Positions 17,660-25,148 of a DNA stretch of 64,000 nucleotides are shown here, one piece after another (the stretch's first letter is position 1; the number at the start of each line of letters is the position of its first letter). Source of the stretch: a bacterium (GTDB lineage: Bacteria > Bacillota > Clostridia > Lachnospirales > Lachnospiraceae); assembly GCA_023664305.1 (NCBI GenBank), contig JAMPFT010000019.1:1-64000 (forward strand), read 5' to 3'. The notes beneath the pieces are model-generated. The model searched no databases and had not been told where the DNA came from. It was given only the letters and a program-made list of their open reading frames with translations. The position numbers and the translations under genes are program-made.

Positions 17660-19063
17660 ATGAATGTACGAAGCATGAATCAGCAGGAAAAAGTGACTTA
17701 TATGCTGAGCGAGCCGGTGCCCCATCTGGTCTGTCAGATGGCGGTGCCCACGATCATCAGTATGCTGGTGACATCGTTTTACAATATGGTGGATACCTTT
17801 TTTGTGGGAAAAATCAATACGCAGGCTACGGCGGCGGTGGGCGTGGTGTTCTCCGTGATGGCGCTGATTCAGGCCTGCGGGTTCTTCTTTGGCCACGGTT
17901 CGGGAAACTTTATCTCCCGGAAGCTGGGAGCGGGGGAGTTCGAGGAGGCCAACCGGATGGCGTCCACAGGCTTTTTCTCGGCTTTCCTCACGGGAATCCT
18001 TCTGGGCGCTCTGGGACTGATCTTTCTGACGCCTCTGGCCGGCGCGCTGGGTTCCACGCCGACGATCCTTCCCTATACGAAGGATTATCTGCGCATCATC
18101 CTGATCGGCTGTCCTTTTATGATGTCTTCTTTCGTGCTGAATAATCAGCTGCGTTTTCAGGGAAGCGCTTCTTACGCCATGGTGGGAATCGTGACGGGCG
18201 CGGTGCTGAATATAGTGCTGGATCCGATTCTGATCTTTTCCTGCGGCATGGGTGTGGCCGGGGCGGCTCTGGCCACGGTAGTCAGCCAGGTAGTCAGCTT
18301 TGGCGTGTTGTATCTCATGAGCCGCAGGGGCGGAAATATCAGGGTGCGGTTGAAGGATTTTACGCCCTCGTTTTTTCTCTATAAAGAAATTTTCAGGGGC
18401 GGGATCCCGTCGCTGTGCAGACAGGGATTAGCCAGTATCGCGCAGATCTGCTTAAACCGTTCCGCAGGCTTTTTCGGCGGGGAATTGAGCGACGCGGCGA
18501 TTGCAGCCATGTCGATCGTCAGCCGTATTACAATGTTTGCAAACTCTGCGCTGATCGGCTTCGGACAGGGCTTCCAGCCGGTATGCGGCATGAACTACGG
18601 GGCAAAAAAGTATGCCAGAGTGCGGGAAGCGTTTTGGTTCTGCGTGAAATACGCGGCCGTCTTTCTGGCAGTTATTTCAGCGGCCGGTTTCCTGTTTGCC
18701 GGACCGCTGGTAACGCTGTTTCGAAAGGAAGATCTGGATGTGATCCGCATCGGAACGCTGGCGCTGCGCCTGCAATGCGTTGTGTTTCCTTTGAACGCGT
18801 GGATCGTGATGTGCAATATGATGCTTCAGTCGATTGGAAAAGCCGCAAAGGCTTCTATCGTAGCGGCCGCGAGACAGGGAATCTTCTTTATCCCCCTGAT
18901 CTGGATCCTGCCGCTGTTCTTTGATCTGCTCGGCGTGCAGATGTGCCAGACCTGGTCGGACATTTGTACCATGCTGCTTTCCGTGCCGCTGGGAATCGGC
19001 GTGCTGAGAGAGATGAAGCAGATGGAGGAGCAGAAACAGGCGGAAGAACGGACGCAGGCGTAA
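17660..19063 (+). CDS. MATE family efflux transporter
   Basis: A 467-residue, 12-TM MATE protein. The N-terminal half shows the PTIISMLVTSFYNMVDTFFVG signature and the loop carries GFQPVCGMNYGAKKY. A polar, Gln/Glu-rich tail follows the last membrane segment (about 450-467). The start follows CAAAGGAGTG. It differs from the MATE gene on the opposite strand at 14.2 kb, so this is not a recent duplicate. Confidence 0.93.
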   Translation: MNVRSMNQQEKVTYMLSEPVPHLVCQMAVPTIISMLVTSFYNMVDTFFVGKINTQATAAVGVVFSVMALIQACGFFFGHGSGNFISRKLGAGEFEEANRMASTGFFSAFLTGILLGALGLIFLTPLAGALGSTPTILPYTKDYLRIILIGCPFMMSSFVLNNQLRFQGSASYAMVGIVTGAVLNIVLDPILIFSCGMGVAGAALATVVSQVVSFGVLYLMSRRGGNIRVRLKDFTPSFFLYKEIFRGGIPSLCRQGLASIAQICLNRSAGFFGGELSDAAIAAMSIVSRITMFANSALIGFGQGFQPVCGMNYGAKKYARVREAFWFCVKYAAVFLAVISAAGFLFAGPLVTLFRKEDLDVIRIGTLALRLQCVVFPLNAWIVMCNMMLQSIGKAAKASIVAAARQGIFFIPLIWILPLFFDLLGVQMCQTWSDICTMLLSVPLGIGVLREMKQMEEQKQAEERTQA

Positions 19064-19133
19064 GAGCAGGAGCAGATGGAAGAGCTCAGACTTGAGATTC
19101 GGCCGGAGGATGACAGGAAAGGGAAAGAGACGG

Positions 19134-19856
19134 ATGAAGCGGAAGGAAAACGAATATTTCTATGAGACACATATGCACACCTCGGAGGCAAGCGCCTGCG
19201 GAGCGTGCAGCGGCGCGGAAATGGCAAGGGCTTACGCAGAAGCGGGATATACGGGGATTATTGTGACGGATCATTTCTTTTACGGCAATACGGCAGTAGA
19301 TCGGTCCCTTCCCTGGAGCGAATGGGTAGACCGTTACTGTCTGGGATACGAACACGCGAAAGAAGAAGGGGAAAAGCTGGGACTTCAGGTCTTTTTCGGA
19401 TGGGAGTCCTGCTACAGAGGGACAGAGTTTCTGGTGTACGGACTTGACCGGCAATGGCTTTTGCAGCATCCTGAAATCAGAGACGCCACGGTGGAGGAGC
19501 AGTTTAAGCTGGTACATGAAGGCGGTGGAATCGTAGTACAGGCCCATCCCTACCGGGAGGCCTCCTATATCAGTGAAATCCGCCTCTTCCCGCAGTATTC
19601 GGACGCCGTAGAGGGTATCAACGCCAGCCATTCCAGCCTTGTAAAGGGCGCAGGGAGACATCCGGAGTTTAACGAGAGGGCGATTGCCTACGCAGAGGAG
19701 CACGGCCTTCCCCTGACAGCCGGTTCCGACCAGCACAGCACCGAAATGCTCTGGGGCGGAATGATGTTTTCCCGCAGACTGCGCGACATCCACGACTTTA
19801 CCCGGGCTGTCCTCAACCGGGAAGCGGTACGGCTTTTGGACGGAACCGAAGAGTAA
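19134..19856 (+). CDS. PHP domain phosphoesterase
   Basis: Metal-binding motifs of the PHP superfamily are clear: ETHMHTSEASACG near the N-terminus, VTDHFF, QAHPYRE and GSDQHS near the C-terminus. ATG 19134 behind AGGAAAGGG is preferred over the TTG at 19092 and the ATG at 19110, which have poor ribosome sites; this gives 240 residues. PHP proteins hydrolyse phosphoesters such as histidinol phosphate or nucleotides. No histidine-biosynthesis neighbours are present, so the substrate is open. Confidence 0.85.
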   Translation: MKRKENEYFYETHMHTSEASACGACSGAEMARAYAEAGYTGIIVTDHFFYGNTAVDRSLPWSEWVDRYCLGYEHAKEEGEKLGLQVFFGWESCYRGTEFLVYGLDRQWLLQHPEIRDATVEEQFKLVHEGGGIVVQAHPYREASYISEIRLFPQYSDAVEGINASHSSLVKGAGRHPEFNERAIAYAEEHGLPLTAGSDQHSTEMLWGGMMFSRRLRDIHDFTRAVLNREAVRLLDGTEE

Positions 19857-19860
19857 AATC

Positions 19861-19901
19861 AAAATCCGGAGATTGACAGGGTGGAGAAAACAGCCTATAG
19901 A
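19861..19901 (+). promoter_or_regulatory. Promoter of the YD lipoprotein gene inside a 36-bp direct repeat (copy 1)
   Basis: TTGACA (19873-19878), a 17-bp spacer and TATAGA (19896-19901). Bases 19861-19896 recur with one change at 21257-21292, on the far side of the lipoprotein gene. Confidence 0.75.
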
Positions 19902-19964
19902 CGTTTACCGGTATGATTAAATAAAAAACGCAGGAAATGAAATCAGAAAGGAACAGGAAGAAGT

Positions 19965-21161
19965 ATGAAGAAGAAAACAGTAACAATAATCCTTACAGCG
20001 ATTGTGGCGGTGTCTCTCGTTTTTGGAGGATGCGGCGCAGCCGGGGAGACCGGCAACAGAGCGGAAAAAAATACGGAGACCGAAGAAACGGGGAATACGG
20101 GAGACCCGGCGCTGGCGGAAGATTCCGAAGCAGAAGGGACAAAAGAATCAGAGCAGGAGGAACAGCCGGAGGAAGCAAATGAATCTGAGGAGAACCAGGA
20201 GCCGGAAGCTGTATGGAACCTGACGAAATATATACGATACGACTCGAACGGCAGCATCTCTTCCAGTACAGAGTACGAATATGACGAAAGCGGGAACCAG
20301 ACGAAATATACCTATTATGGGTCAGACGGCAGCGTCTCTTCCAGTACAGAGTACGAATATGACGAAAGCGGGAACCAGACGAAATATACCTATTATGGGT
20401 CAGACGGCAGTGTTTCTTCCAGTATGGAGATGGAATATGACGAAAGCGGGAACCAGACGAAAGAGATCTATTATGGGTCAGACGGCAGCATTTCTTATAA
20501 TATAGAGATGGAATATGACGGAAGCGGGAACCGGACGAAATTGATCTATTATGGCTCGGACGGCAGCGTTTCTTATAGTGACGAGTGGGAATATGACGGA
20601 AATGGGAACCTGACAAAACAGATCGATTATGGCTCGGACGGCAGCGTTTCCTCCAGTACGGAGATGGAATACGACGAAAACGGGAACCAGACAAGATATA
20701 TATGGTACAATTCGGACGGCAAGGCTTCTAATAGCATAGAGAGGGAATATGACGGAAACGGGAATTTGACGAAACAGATAAATTATGGATCAGATGGCAG
20801 CGTTTTTTACAGTGTAGAGTGGGAATATGACGGAAGCGGGAACCAGGTAAAACAGATCCATTATGCACCGGACGGCAGCGTTTTCACTTCAGAGTGGGAA
20901 TATGACGGAAACGGGAACCAGATAAAACATGTGTATTCCGGTTCGAACACGGACGGCAACGCTTCTTACAGTGAAGAGATGGAATATGACGGAAGCGGGA
21001 ACAAGACGAAACATGTATGGTACGATTCGGACGGCAATGTTTCTTCCGATGAAGAGTGGGAATATGATGAAAACGGGAACCAGACGAAACATATCTATTA
21101 TGAATCAGACGGCAGCGTTTATTACAGTGAAGAGTGGGAATACCGTAAATTTGGAAACTAA
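19965..21161 (+). CDS. Secreted lipoprotein made of YD/RHS-like 26-residue repeats
   Basis: A lipoprotein signal (Lys-rich start, hydrophobic core, lipobox VFGGC with Cys at about 23) is followed by a Glu-rich linker (about 30-85). About eleven 26-residue repeats with core YD-x-GN-x-TK and YGSDGS then run to the C-terminus. Such YD repeats form beta-strand arrays on cell surfaces and resemble single RHS strands. There is no RHS core or toxin domain. The protein should be anchored outside the membrane. Repeats one and two are almost identical in DNA, a sign of recent expansion. AGGAAGAAGT precedes the start. Confidence 0.8.
   Translation: MKKKTVTIILTAIVAVSLVFGGCGAAGETGNRAEKNTETEETGNTGDPALAEDSEAEGTKESEQEEQPEEANESEENQEPEAVWNLTKYIRYDSNGSISSSTEYEYDESGNQTKYTYYGSDGSVSSSTEYEYDESGNQTKYTYYGSDGSVSSSMEMEYDESGNQTKEIYYGSDGSISYNIEMEYDGSGNRTKLIYYGSDGSVSYSDEWEYDGNGNLTKQIDYGSDGSVSSSTEMEYDENGNQTRYIWYNSDGKASNSIEREYDGNGNLTKQINYGSDGSVFYSVEWEYDGSGNQVKQIHYAPDGSVFTSEWEYDGNGNQIKHVYSGSNTDGNASYSEEMEYDGSGNKTKHVWYDSDGNVSSDEEWEYDENGNQTKHIYYESDGSVYYSEEWEYRKFGN
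20216..21150 (+). repeat. 78-bp coding repeats
   Basis: About twelve units of 78 bp inside the lipoprotein gene. The first two (around 20271 and 20349) are nearly identical, while later ones have diverged. The period is a multiple of three, so unit number can vary in frame. Confidence 0.85.
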
Positions 21162-21221
21162 TGTATCGTTCGCTGATTAACTGCGTCATAGCTTTGTCAG
21201 AAATGTTGATAACTACGGCAT

Positions 21222-21241
21222 CCCTTCAGGGTAGTGAAGGG
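21222..21241 (+). terminator. Possible hairpin after the lipoprotein gene
   Basis: CCCTTCA and TGAAGGG pair around a 6-nt loop about 60 bp after the stop. It is followed by TTATAAC rather than a T run, so the call is weak. Confidence 0.4.
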
Positions 21242-21256
21242 TTATAACAATTGTAA

Positions 21257-21292
21257 AAAATCCGGAGATTGACAGGGCGGAGAAAACAGCCT
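21257..21292 (+). repeat. 36-bp direct repeat, copy 2
   Basis: 35 of 36 bases match 19861-19896, including TTGACA. In this copy the -10 position reads TGTTAT. No lipoprotein gene follows, so the copy is orphaned. Confidence 0.85.
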
Positions 21293-21345
21293 GTTATTGG
21301 CGGCAAGAAAGAAATGGGTTTTTACCAAAAATATGATGTAAAAAA

Positions 21346-21386
21346 TGAAGGGATATTTCAAAGAAATGAATTGAAATATCCCTTTA
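21346..21386. terminator. Bidirectional hairpin element, copy 1
   Basis: GGGATATTTCAA and TTGAAATATCCC form a 12-bp stem around a short AT-rich loop, flanked by A and T runs. It lies between the lipoprotein region and the minus-strand ATPase remnant. A near-identical copy is at 23924-23962. Confidence 0.75.
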
Positions 21387-21396
21387 TCTCTACTTT

Positions 21397-21655
21397 TAAT
21401 CCTTCAGACATCCGATGGGGACTACATACACACCGTCCTGCCTTCGGTAAGCATAGTCGCCGATTCCGATAAGCGCCATCAAAAAAGTCGGCGGCTTCAT
21501 TTTGGTCGTATCAATTCGTCCTACAACTTTGGAGCAATCTGCTCGGCCGTTGTTGTTTTTCCGCACCATTTGGGCCCCTCAATCAGGACGGCCCCTTTTC
21601 CGGCTAACCGTCTTTTTAATATCTCGTCCGCAATTCTTCCCTTATATTTCTTCAT
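21397..21655 (-). pseudogene. Internally deleted AAA ATPase (AAA_14/DUF4143 type) remnant
   Basis: Read from 21655 downward, an ATG opens about 44 codons containing IEGPKWCGKTTTAEQIAP, a Walker A typical of the AAA_14/DUF4143 ATPases. The frame then stops. After a frame change, about 45 codons encode KPPTFLMALIGIGDYAYRR and end VVPIGCLKD, the usual C-terminus of that family. The roughly 300 residues between are gone. This is a deletion relic, not a gene. AGGCATGATTTGCA precedes the ATG with a GGAGG, so the 5' end was once a real start. Confidence 0.8.
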
Positions 21656-21713
21656 TGCAAATCATGCCTCCTACCTACGTTAATATATAGTATACCCGCT
21701 TCGCAGGGGAAGC

Positions 21714-21805
21714 GCAATTTATTTTTCGGCAATTCGGCTAATTATTTTTCGGTTGTTTGGCATTTATTTTTTCGGCAAGTTGGCACTTATTTTTTCGGTG
21801 ATTTG
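21714..21805 (+). repeat. 23-bp tandem repeat, four units
   Basis: Four units of 23 bp share the core TTATTTTTTCGG followed by a variable half and TTGGCA. Units start at 21714, 21737, 21760 and 21783. The sequence is AT-rich and non-coding, lying between the ATPase remnant and the first cassette promoter. Confidence 0.85.
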
Positions 21806-21871
21806 GCATTCGCGCTTAGTCTCGGCCGATTGTCTTTTTTTGGATCTGTTTTCAGAAAACGGAATTAATAA

Positions 21872-21910
21872 ACATTTTTCCGTTGACATAAACACGGGGA
21901 GGCGTAAACT
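21872..21910 (+). promoter_or_regulatory. 39-bp promoter block, copy 1
   Basis: It contains TTGACA (21883-21888), a 16-bp GC-rich spacer and TAAACT (21905-21910). The same 39 bases, with one change, recur at 25082-25120 before the second zinc-ribbon cassette, so the block travels with these genes. Confidence 0.75.
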
Positions 21911-22006
21911 ATGGAGGAAGGAAGAAAAGCCATGAGGTATTTTCCGGTAAATGTGAGCGGAGGATACGCCTGTGATACAGAATATTATCCCGAAAATGCC
22001 TTATGA
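21911..22006 (+). CDS. Possible 31-residue leader peptide or relic
   Basis: An ATG directly after the promoter block opens 31 codons, with an internal ATG at 21932 behind AGGAAGGAAG. The product has no motif I recognise. Its position just after the -10 would give almost no leader, so it may be a relic of a lost gene. Very tentative. Confidence 0.2.
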   Translation: MEEGRKAMRYFPVNVSGGYACDTEYYPENAL

Positions 22007-22054
22007 CAAGTATTCCTGCATTATGCAAACTACACTTAAGGAGGATTTGTAAAT

Positions 22055-22654
22055 ATGTTTGATCACAAGAATTTTTTGTTTACAGTCGCAATTATAGGTA
22101 ATTTTATTATTTCTCTTTTCACTATTTGGAACGCCAAAAAGTATATCTCAAAAAAGTATACGCAACAAATGCCAAAAAATAAGCAGATGATCGGAAAAGT
22201 ATTGCTTATCACAATAAGTGTCGTCGTGCTGTTAATAAGCGTTATCATGTTGTCAAGATCCAGGAAAATAATAGCGTTACAATCATACCCGGAATGGGCT
22301 GATTCAATAGACTTTATCTTTAGCACGTTTTTCCTCACCGTGGCTAATATTAATTTTTTCATTTCTTCACTTATCTTTTTAGCTGCCGATAAAAGCGAGC
22401 AAAAGAATATACAGATAATTTCGATGGCATCACTTGCAATAAGCATTTTTAGTATCTTTATCGCCACAGTAATGCTCTTTTTTATAAATTTTTGTTTAGG
22501 CATTATTGTTATTGCTGCTTATATGATAACACCTAAAACCCCTTCATCAATCGAAATAAGTAAACAGTCATCAATCTGTCCCAAATGCGGATCACCGGTA
22601 TCTGGGAATAAACAATTCTGTACAAAGTGCGGAGAAAAATTAAATACAATTTAG
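22055..22654 (+). CDS. Membrane protein with C-terminal zinc ribbon
   Basis: The 199 residues have about four or five hydrophobic segments (about 8-25, 45-65, 85-110, 120-160). A C-terminal double CxxC ribbon follows (CPKCGSPV near 171, CTKCGEKL near 188). A strong TTAAGGAGGA ribosome site precedes ATG 22055. It is the first gene after the 39-bp promoter block and is AT-rich. It differs from its neighbours in carrying the ribbon at the C-terminus and no PH-like segment. I do not recognise a named family. Confidence 0.75.
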   Translation: MFDHKNFLFTVAIIGNFIISLFTIWNAKKYISKKYTQQMPKNKQMIGKVLLITISVVVLLISVIMLSRSRKIIALQSYPEWADSIDFIFSTFFLTVANINFFISSLIFLAADKSEQKNIQIISMASLAISIFSIFIATVMLFFINFCLGIIVIAAYMITPKTPSSIEISKQSSICPKCGSPVSGNKQFCTKCGEKLNTI

Positions 22655-22675
22655 ATAACAGGAGGCTAAATCATT

Positions 22676-23302
22676 ATGTTTTGTGGAAATTGTGGAAAAC
22701 AAATCGAAGATACCAGCAATGTATGTCCTTATTGTGGGACTATGGTTGAGAAAGAAATACCTGTCGGAAATGACAATAGATATTCCCAAATATTCGTTGA
22801 ACCGGACGAAAACTATATCGCTTCTCTGGGAAACGGGTATATCAGCAGTTATTTGACCGCTAAGTCAATAAAAAGGTGTATTGCCTTTCTTTCCGATAAA
22901 CGTGTATATCTGCGCGGCAACATGATAGATACCAACAGCGGCAAGTTTCAACGCTTTAATATGCAAAAGACTATTGATTTAGAGGATATTACGGGCACTG
23001 GATTTCTCTATAGCAGTCCATTGTGGAAAGTGATATGCGCAGTTATTCTGCTTTTCGCCGGAGTCCTTATCGGAATCCCGCTAATGGCATATTTTATTTA
23101 TTTCTATCCACTACTCCTGGTGTGCATCATTTCAGCAATACTACTATTTGTATCCTACATAAAAAACAGAGCTACCTTGTTCTTTATTGAATATGCCGGT
23201 GGCTGCATTAAATTTGACGCCGCCATCTACGGTCTGGCGGAATCACAGGATTTTGAGAAACAAATCCGCAGGGCAAAAAATCATGTTAAAGGAAAAAACT
23301 GA
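22676..23302 (+). CDS. Zinc-ribbon, PH-like, two-TM protein (cassette A)
   Basis: A 208-residue protein starting with a zinc ribbon (CGNCGKQI near 3, CPYCGTMV near 17). A beta-rich segment follows (about 35-110) with SLGNGYISSYL, DKRVYLRG and DLEDITGTGFLY, like bacterial PH domains. Two membrane helices (about 120-165) and a soluble tail with IEYAGGCIKFD complete it. The product of the gene at 25149 shares all these motifs in the same order, so they are paralogues. The ATG follows ACAGGAGG. The function is unknown; ribbon plus PH-like plus TM architecture suggests a membrane-associated sensor or scaffold. Confidence 0.75.
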   Translation: MFCGNCGKQIEDTSNVCPYCGTMVEKEIPVGNDNRYSQIFVEPDENYIASLGNGYISSYLTAKSIKRCIAFLSDKRVYLRGNMIDTNSGKFQRFNMQKTIDLEDITGTGFLYSSPLWKVICAVILLFAGVLIGIPLMAYFIYFYPLLLVCIISAILLFVSYIKNRATLFFIEYAGGCIKFDAAIYGLAESQDFEKQIRRAKNHVKGKN

Positions 23303-23303
23303 T

Positions 23304-23918
23304 ATGCAATGCAGCAAATGTGGGAAAATAGTAGCTGCCGGAGCCGCATTCTGCCCTCAATGCGGCATGGCGGTTGATCAGGCAGGCTTATCTTCGGGCA
23401 ATCAGCTGCTGTATCAGCTTACGGAAAATGCCGGGCGCAACTACACAATAACCGTCAACAGGGAAAACGTCCTGTTTACCGGGGATTTTTGGTATTTAAA
23501 GGACAAGGAATTTTTAAAATCCCGTGGCAGGAATGAAAGCGCTCCGGTTAAAAATTTCATCGGGATAGGGTATCTTGCAAAACGCTCTTTCAGGAAATGC
23601 CTTCTGTTTGTCATTGCGGGTTCCGCGCTGGAAGTCGTTAAGCTGATAATGGATAAACTCACGGAATGGGTGGATAAAGCAAACGATTATCTGAAATGGA
23701 TTGATCAATCGATCAGTTTGCCGGGGTGGATGAACATAACCGTGAATGCCCTTGCAGTCCTCTGTATTCTGTTTGGTATTGCCCTGTTCTTTTCCAAAAA
23801 GAAAGTGATTGAAATTTCATTCACAGACAAAAGAATCTGTGTGCCGCAGAAAAGCATGACAGGCGGCGAATATAACATGTTGTATCAGAGTATTAGGAAG
23901 GCCAAAAACATGACATAA
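23304..23918 (+). CDS. Zinc-ribbon membrane protein (cassette A, second type)
   Basis: ATG 23304 lies 1 bp after the previous stop, behind AAAGGA, so the genes are coupled. The 204-residue product opens with a ribbon (CSKCGKIV, CPQCGMAV). A beta-rich part includes FTGDFWYLKDKEF and IGIGYLAKRS, then one or two membrane helices, and it ends FFSKKKVIEISFTDKRICV. The gene at 26350 encodes the same protein without the ribbon: it shares GDFYYL-NKEF, GLGSLRKRS and LFFSKKKVTEISF. The two cassettes therefore carry matching pairs. Function unknown. Confidence 0.75.
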   Translation: MQCSKCGKIVAAGAAFCPQCGMAVDQAGLSSGNQLLYQLTENAGRNYTITVNRENVLFTGDFWYLKDKEFLKSRGRNESAPVKNFIGIGYLAKRSFRKCLLFVIAGSALEVVKLIMDKLTEWVDKANDYLKWIDQSISLPGWMNITVNALAVLCILFGIALFFSKKKVIEISFTDKRICVPQKSMTGGEYNMLYQSIRKAKNMT

Positions 23919-23923
23919 AAAAC

Positions 23924-23962
23924 GAAGGGATATTTCAAAGAAATGAAATGAAATATCCCTTA
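23924..23962. terminator. Bidirectional hairpin element, copy 2
   Basis: This is the same stem-loop as at 21346-21386: GAAGGGATATTTCA pairs with TGAAATATCCCTT around AAGAAATGAA. It lies between the convergent cassette A and the Rpn-like gene. Confidence 0.75.
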
Positions 23963-23975
23963 ATCGCTCCCTCAT

Positions 23976-24974
23976 TTAAGCATTTGCATAGAATGCTTTT
24001 TCTGCCTCTAAATACTCCGCTTCTGTATACCCATAAGAAATAATCTGCTCTTTCGTAGCATTTGCTTTCATCATTCTCTCAATGGCATTCATTCGCTCCT
24101 GTGTGATTCCCTGCGTGATTCCTATATTATAAGACCTTTCTCTAATACTTTCTGACCAATTACACATAATCTGGATTCTCCCTTCTAATTCAGCCGTCAT
24201 CACCATTCCATATTCATCTGCTAAGATACGTTTCTTTTCTGCCGCGCCTTTCTCAGACACCAATTCTTCCAGCATGGCAATCAACTTGTTTTGAGATTTC
24301 TTTACCGTCTCTCCGGCACCGCAGTTTTTCCCGTTTCTTATATTGACGATAATAGCTTTCATCAAATCGGTGTGGTATGAGTTTTTCCTGTTCCCGAATA
24401 CAGCTTTTCTGTCAAGACCAATCTCCTCAATCGAATCCTCTGTTTCATCATTATCCATGCAGATCCAGATACTCCGAACCTTTTTCAGGTTGTCAAAATC
24501 ACTGTGAAAAAATTCTGTCTGTTTCTGTGCCGATATCATCCTCGCAAGGTAGAAAACTATCCTGTTTTCCAGATGATACCCCAGCTTGCCGGGATCTGAC
24601 GACCGCTGTGCTTCGATGTTTATAAGAATCTTAATCTCCCTTTCCACGGAGTGTACCGCTTCCATATAATGTGCGGTAAACCGGATGTCATAGTAGATGA
24701 TACCCTCTCCCGGAATATTATCCTCCGTTGCCGTCATTTTTACACGGCCTAAGTTGGAAAGGCCGGCATCAATCGGTCTTGTCCCTATCTCAATATCATT
24801 ACCGATGCAGTCCATAATATCCTGAATATCCATATCCTGAAATTCTTCGACCGTATATTTCAGGATTCGCGATAATATCTGCTTGTCTGCAAGCAGATAT
24901 TTTATACTCGCATCATATGCAGAACCCGCACCGTTCGTTGCATCAACAGCCTGTGATAAATTTGTCTCCATCAT
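23976..24974 (-). CDS. Rpn/PD-(D/E)XK nuclease family transposase-like protein
   Basis: The start is placed at 24974, where GGAGGGAAACAA precedes ATGATG; this gives 332 residues. The core shows IIYYDIRF and ILINIEAQ, the Asp and Glu-x-Gln of the PD-(D/E)XK nuclease fold. The lysine of the motif is replaced by Gln, as is common in these families. The C-terminus is helical, with ERMMKANATKEQIISYGYTEAEYLEAE. Rpn-type proteins promote recA-independent recombination and are abundant in Lachnospiraceae genomes. It splits the two zinc-ribbon cassettes and may be responsible for rearrangements here. Confidence 0.82.
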   Translation of the reverse strand: MMETNLSQAVDATNGAGSAYDASIKYLLADKQILSRILKYTVEEFQDMDIQDIMDCIGNDIEIGTRPIDAGLSNLGRVKMTATEDNIPGEGIIYYDIRFTAHYMEAVHSVEREIKILINIEAQRSSDPGKLGYHLENRIVFYLARMISAQKQTEFFHSDFDNLKKVRSIWICMDNDETEDSIEEIGLDRKAVFGNRKNSYHTDLMKAIIVNIRNGKNCGAGETVKKSQNKLIAMLEELVSEKGAAEKKRILADEYGMVMTAELEGRIQIMCNWSESIRERSYNIGITQGITQERMNAIERMMKANATKEQIISYGYTEAEYLEAEKAFYANA

Positions 24975-25081
24975 TTGTTTCCCTCCTTCATTATAAGCGA
25001 TGTAAACGATAAAATCAATTCCTATGGGCGGCAAGTTACTGTTTTGCATTTTTGGCATCTGATAAAAAGCGAGTCAAATAT

Positions 25082-25120
25082 ACATTTTTCCGTTGACATA
25101 AACACGGGGGGGCGTAAACT
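25082..25120 (+). promoter_or_regulatory. 39-bp promoter block, copy 2
   Basis: It matches 21872-21910 in 38 of 39 bases: TTGACA at 25093-25098 and TAAACT at 25115-25120. It lies 28 bp before the cassette B gene and about 107 bp upstream of the divergent Rpn-like start. Confidence 0.75.
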
Positions 25121-25148
25121 AAAGAAAAAAGCAGGAGGAACAAGTATA

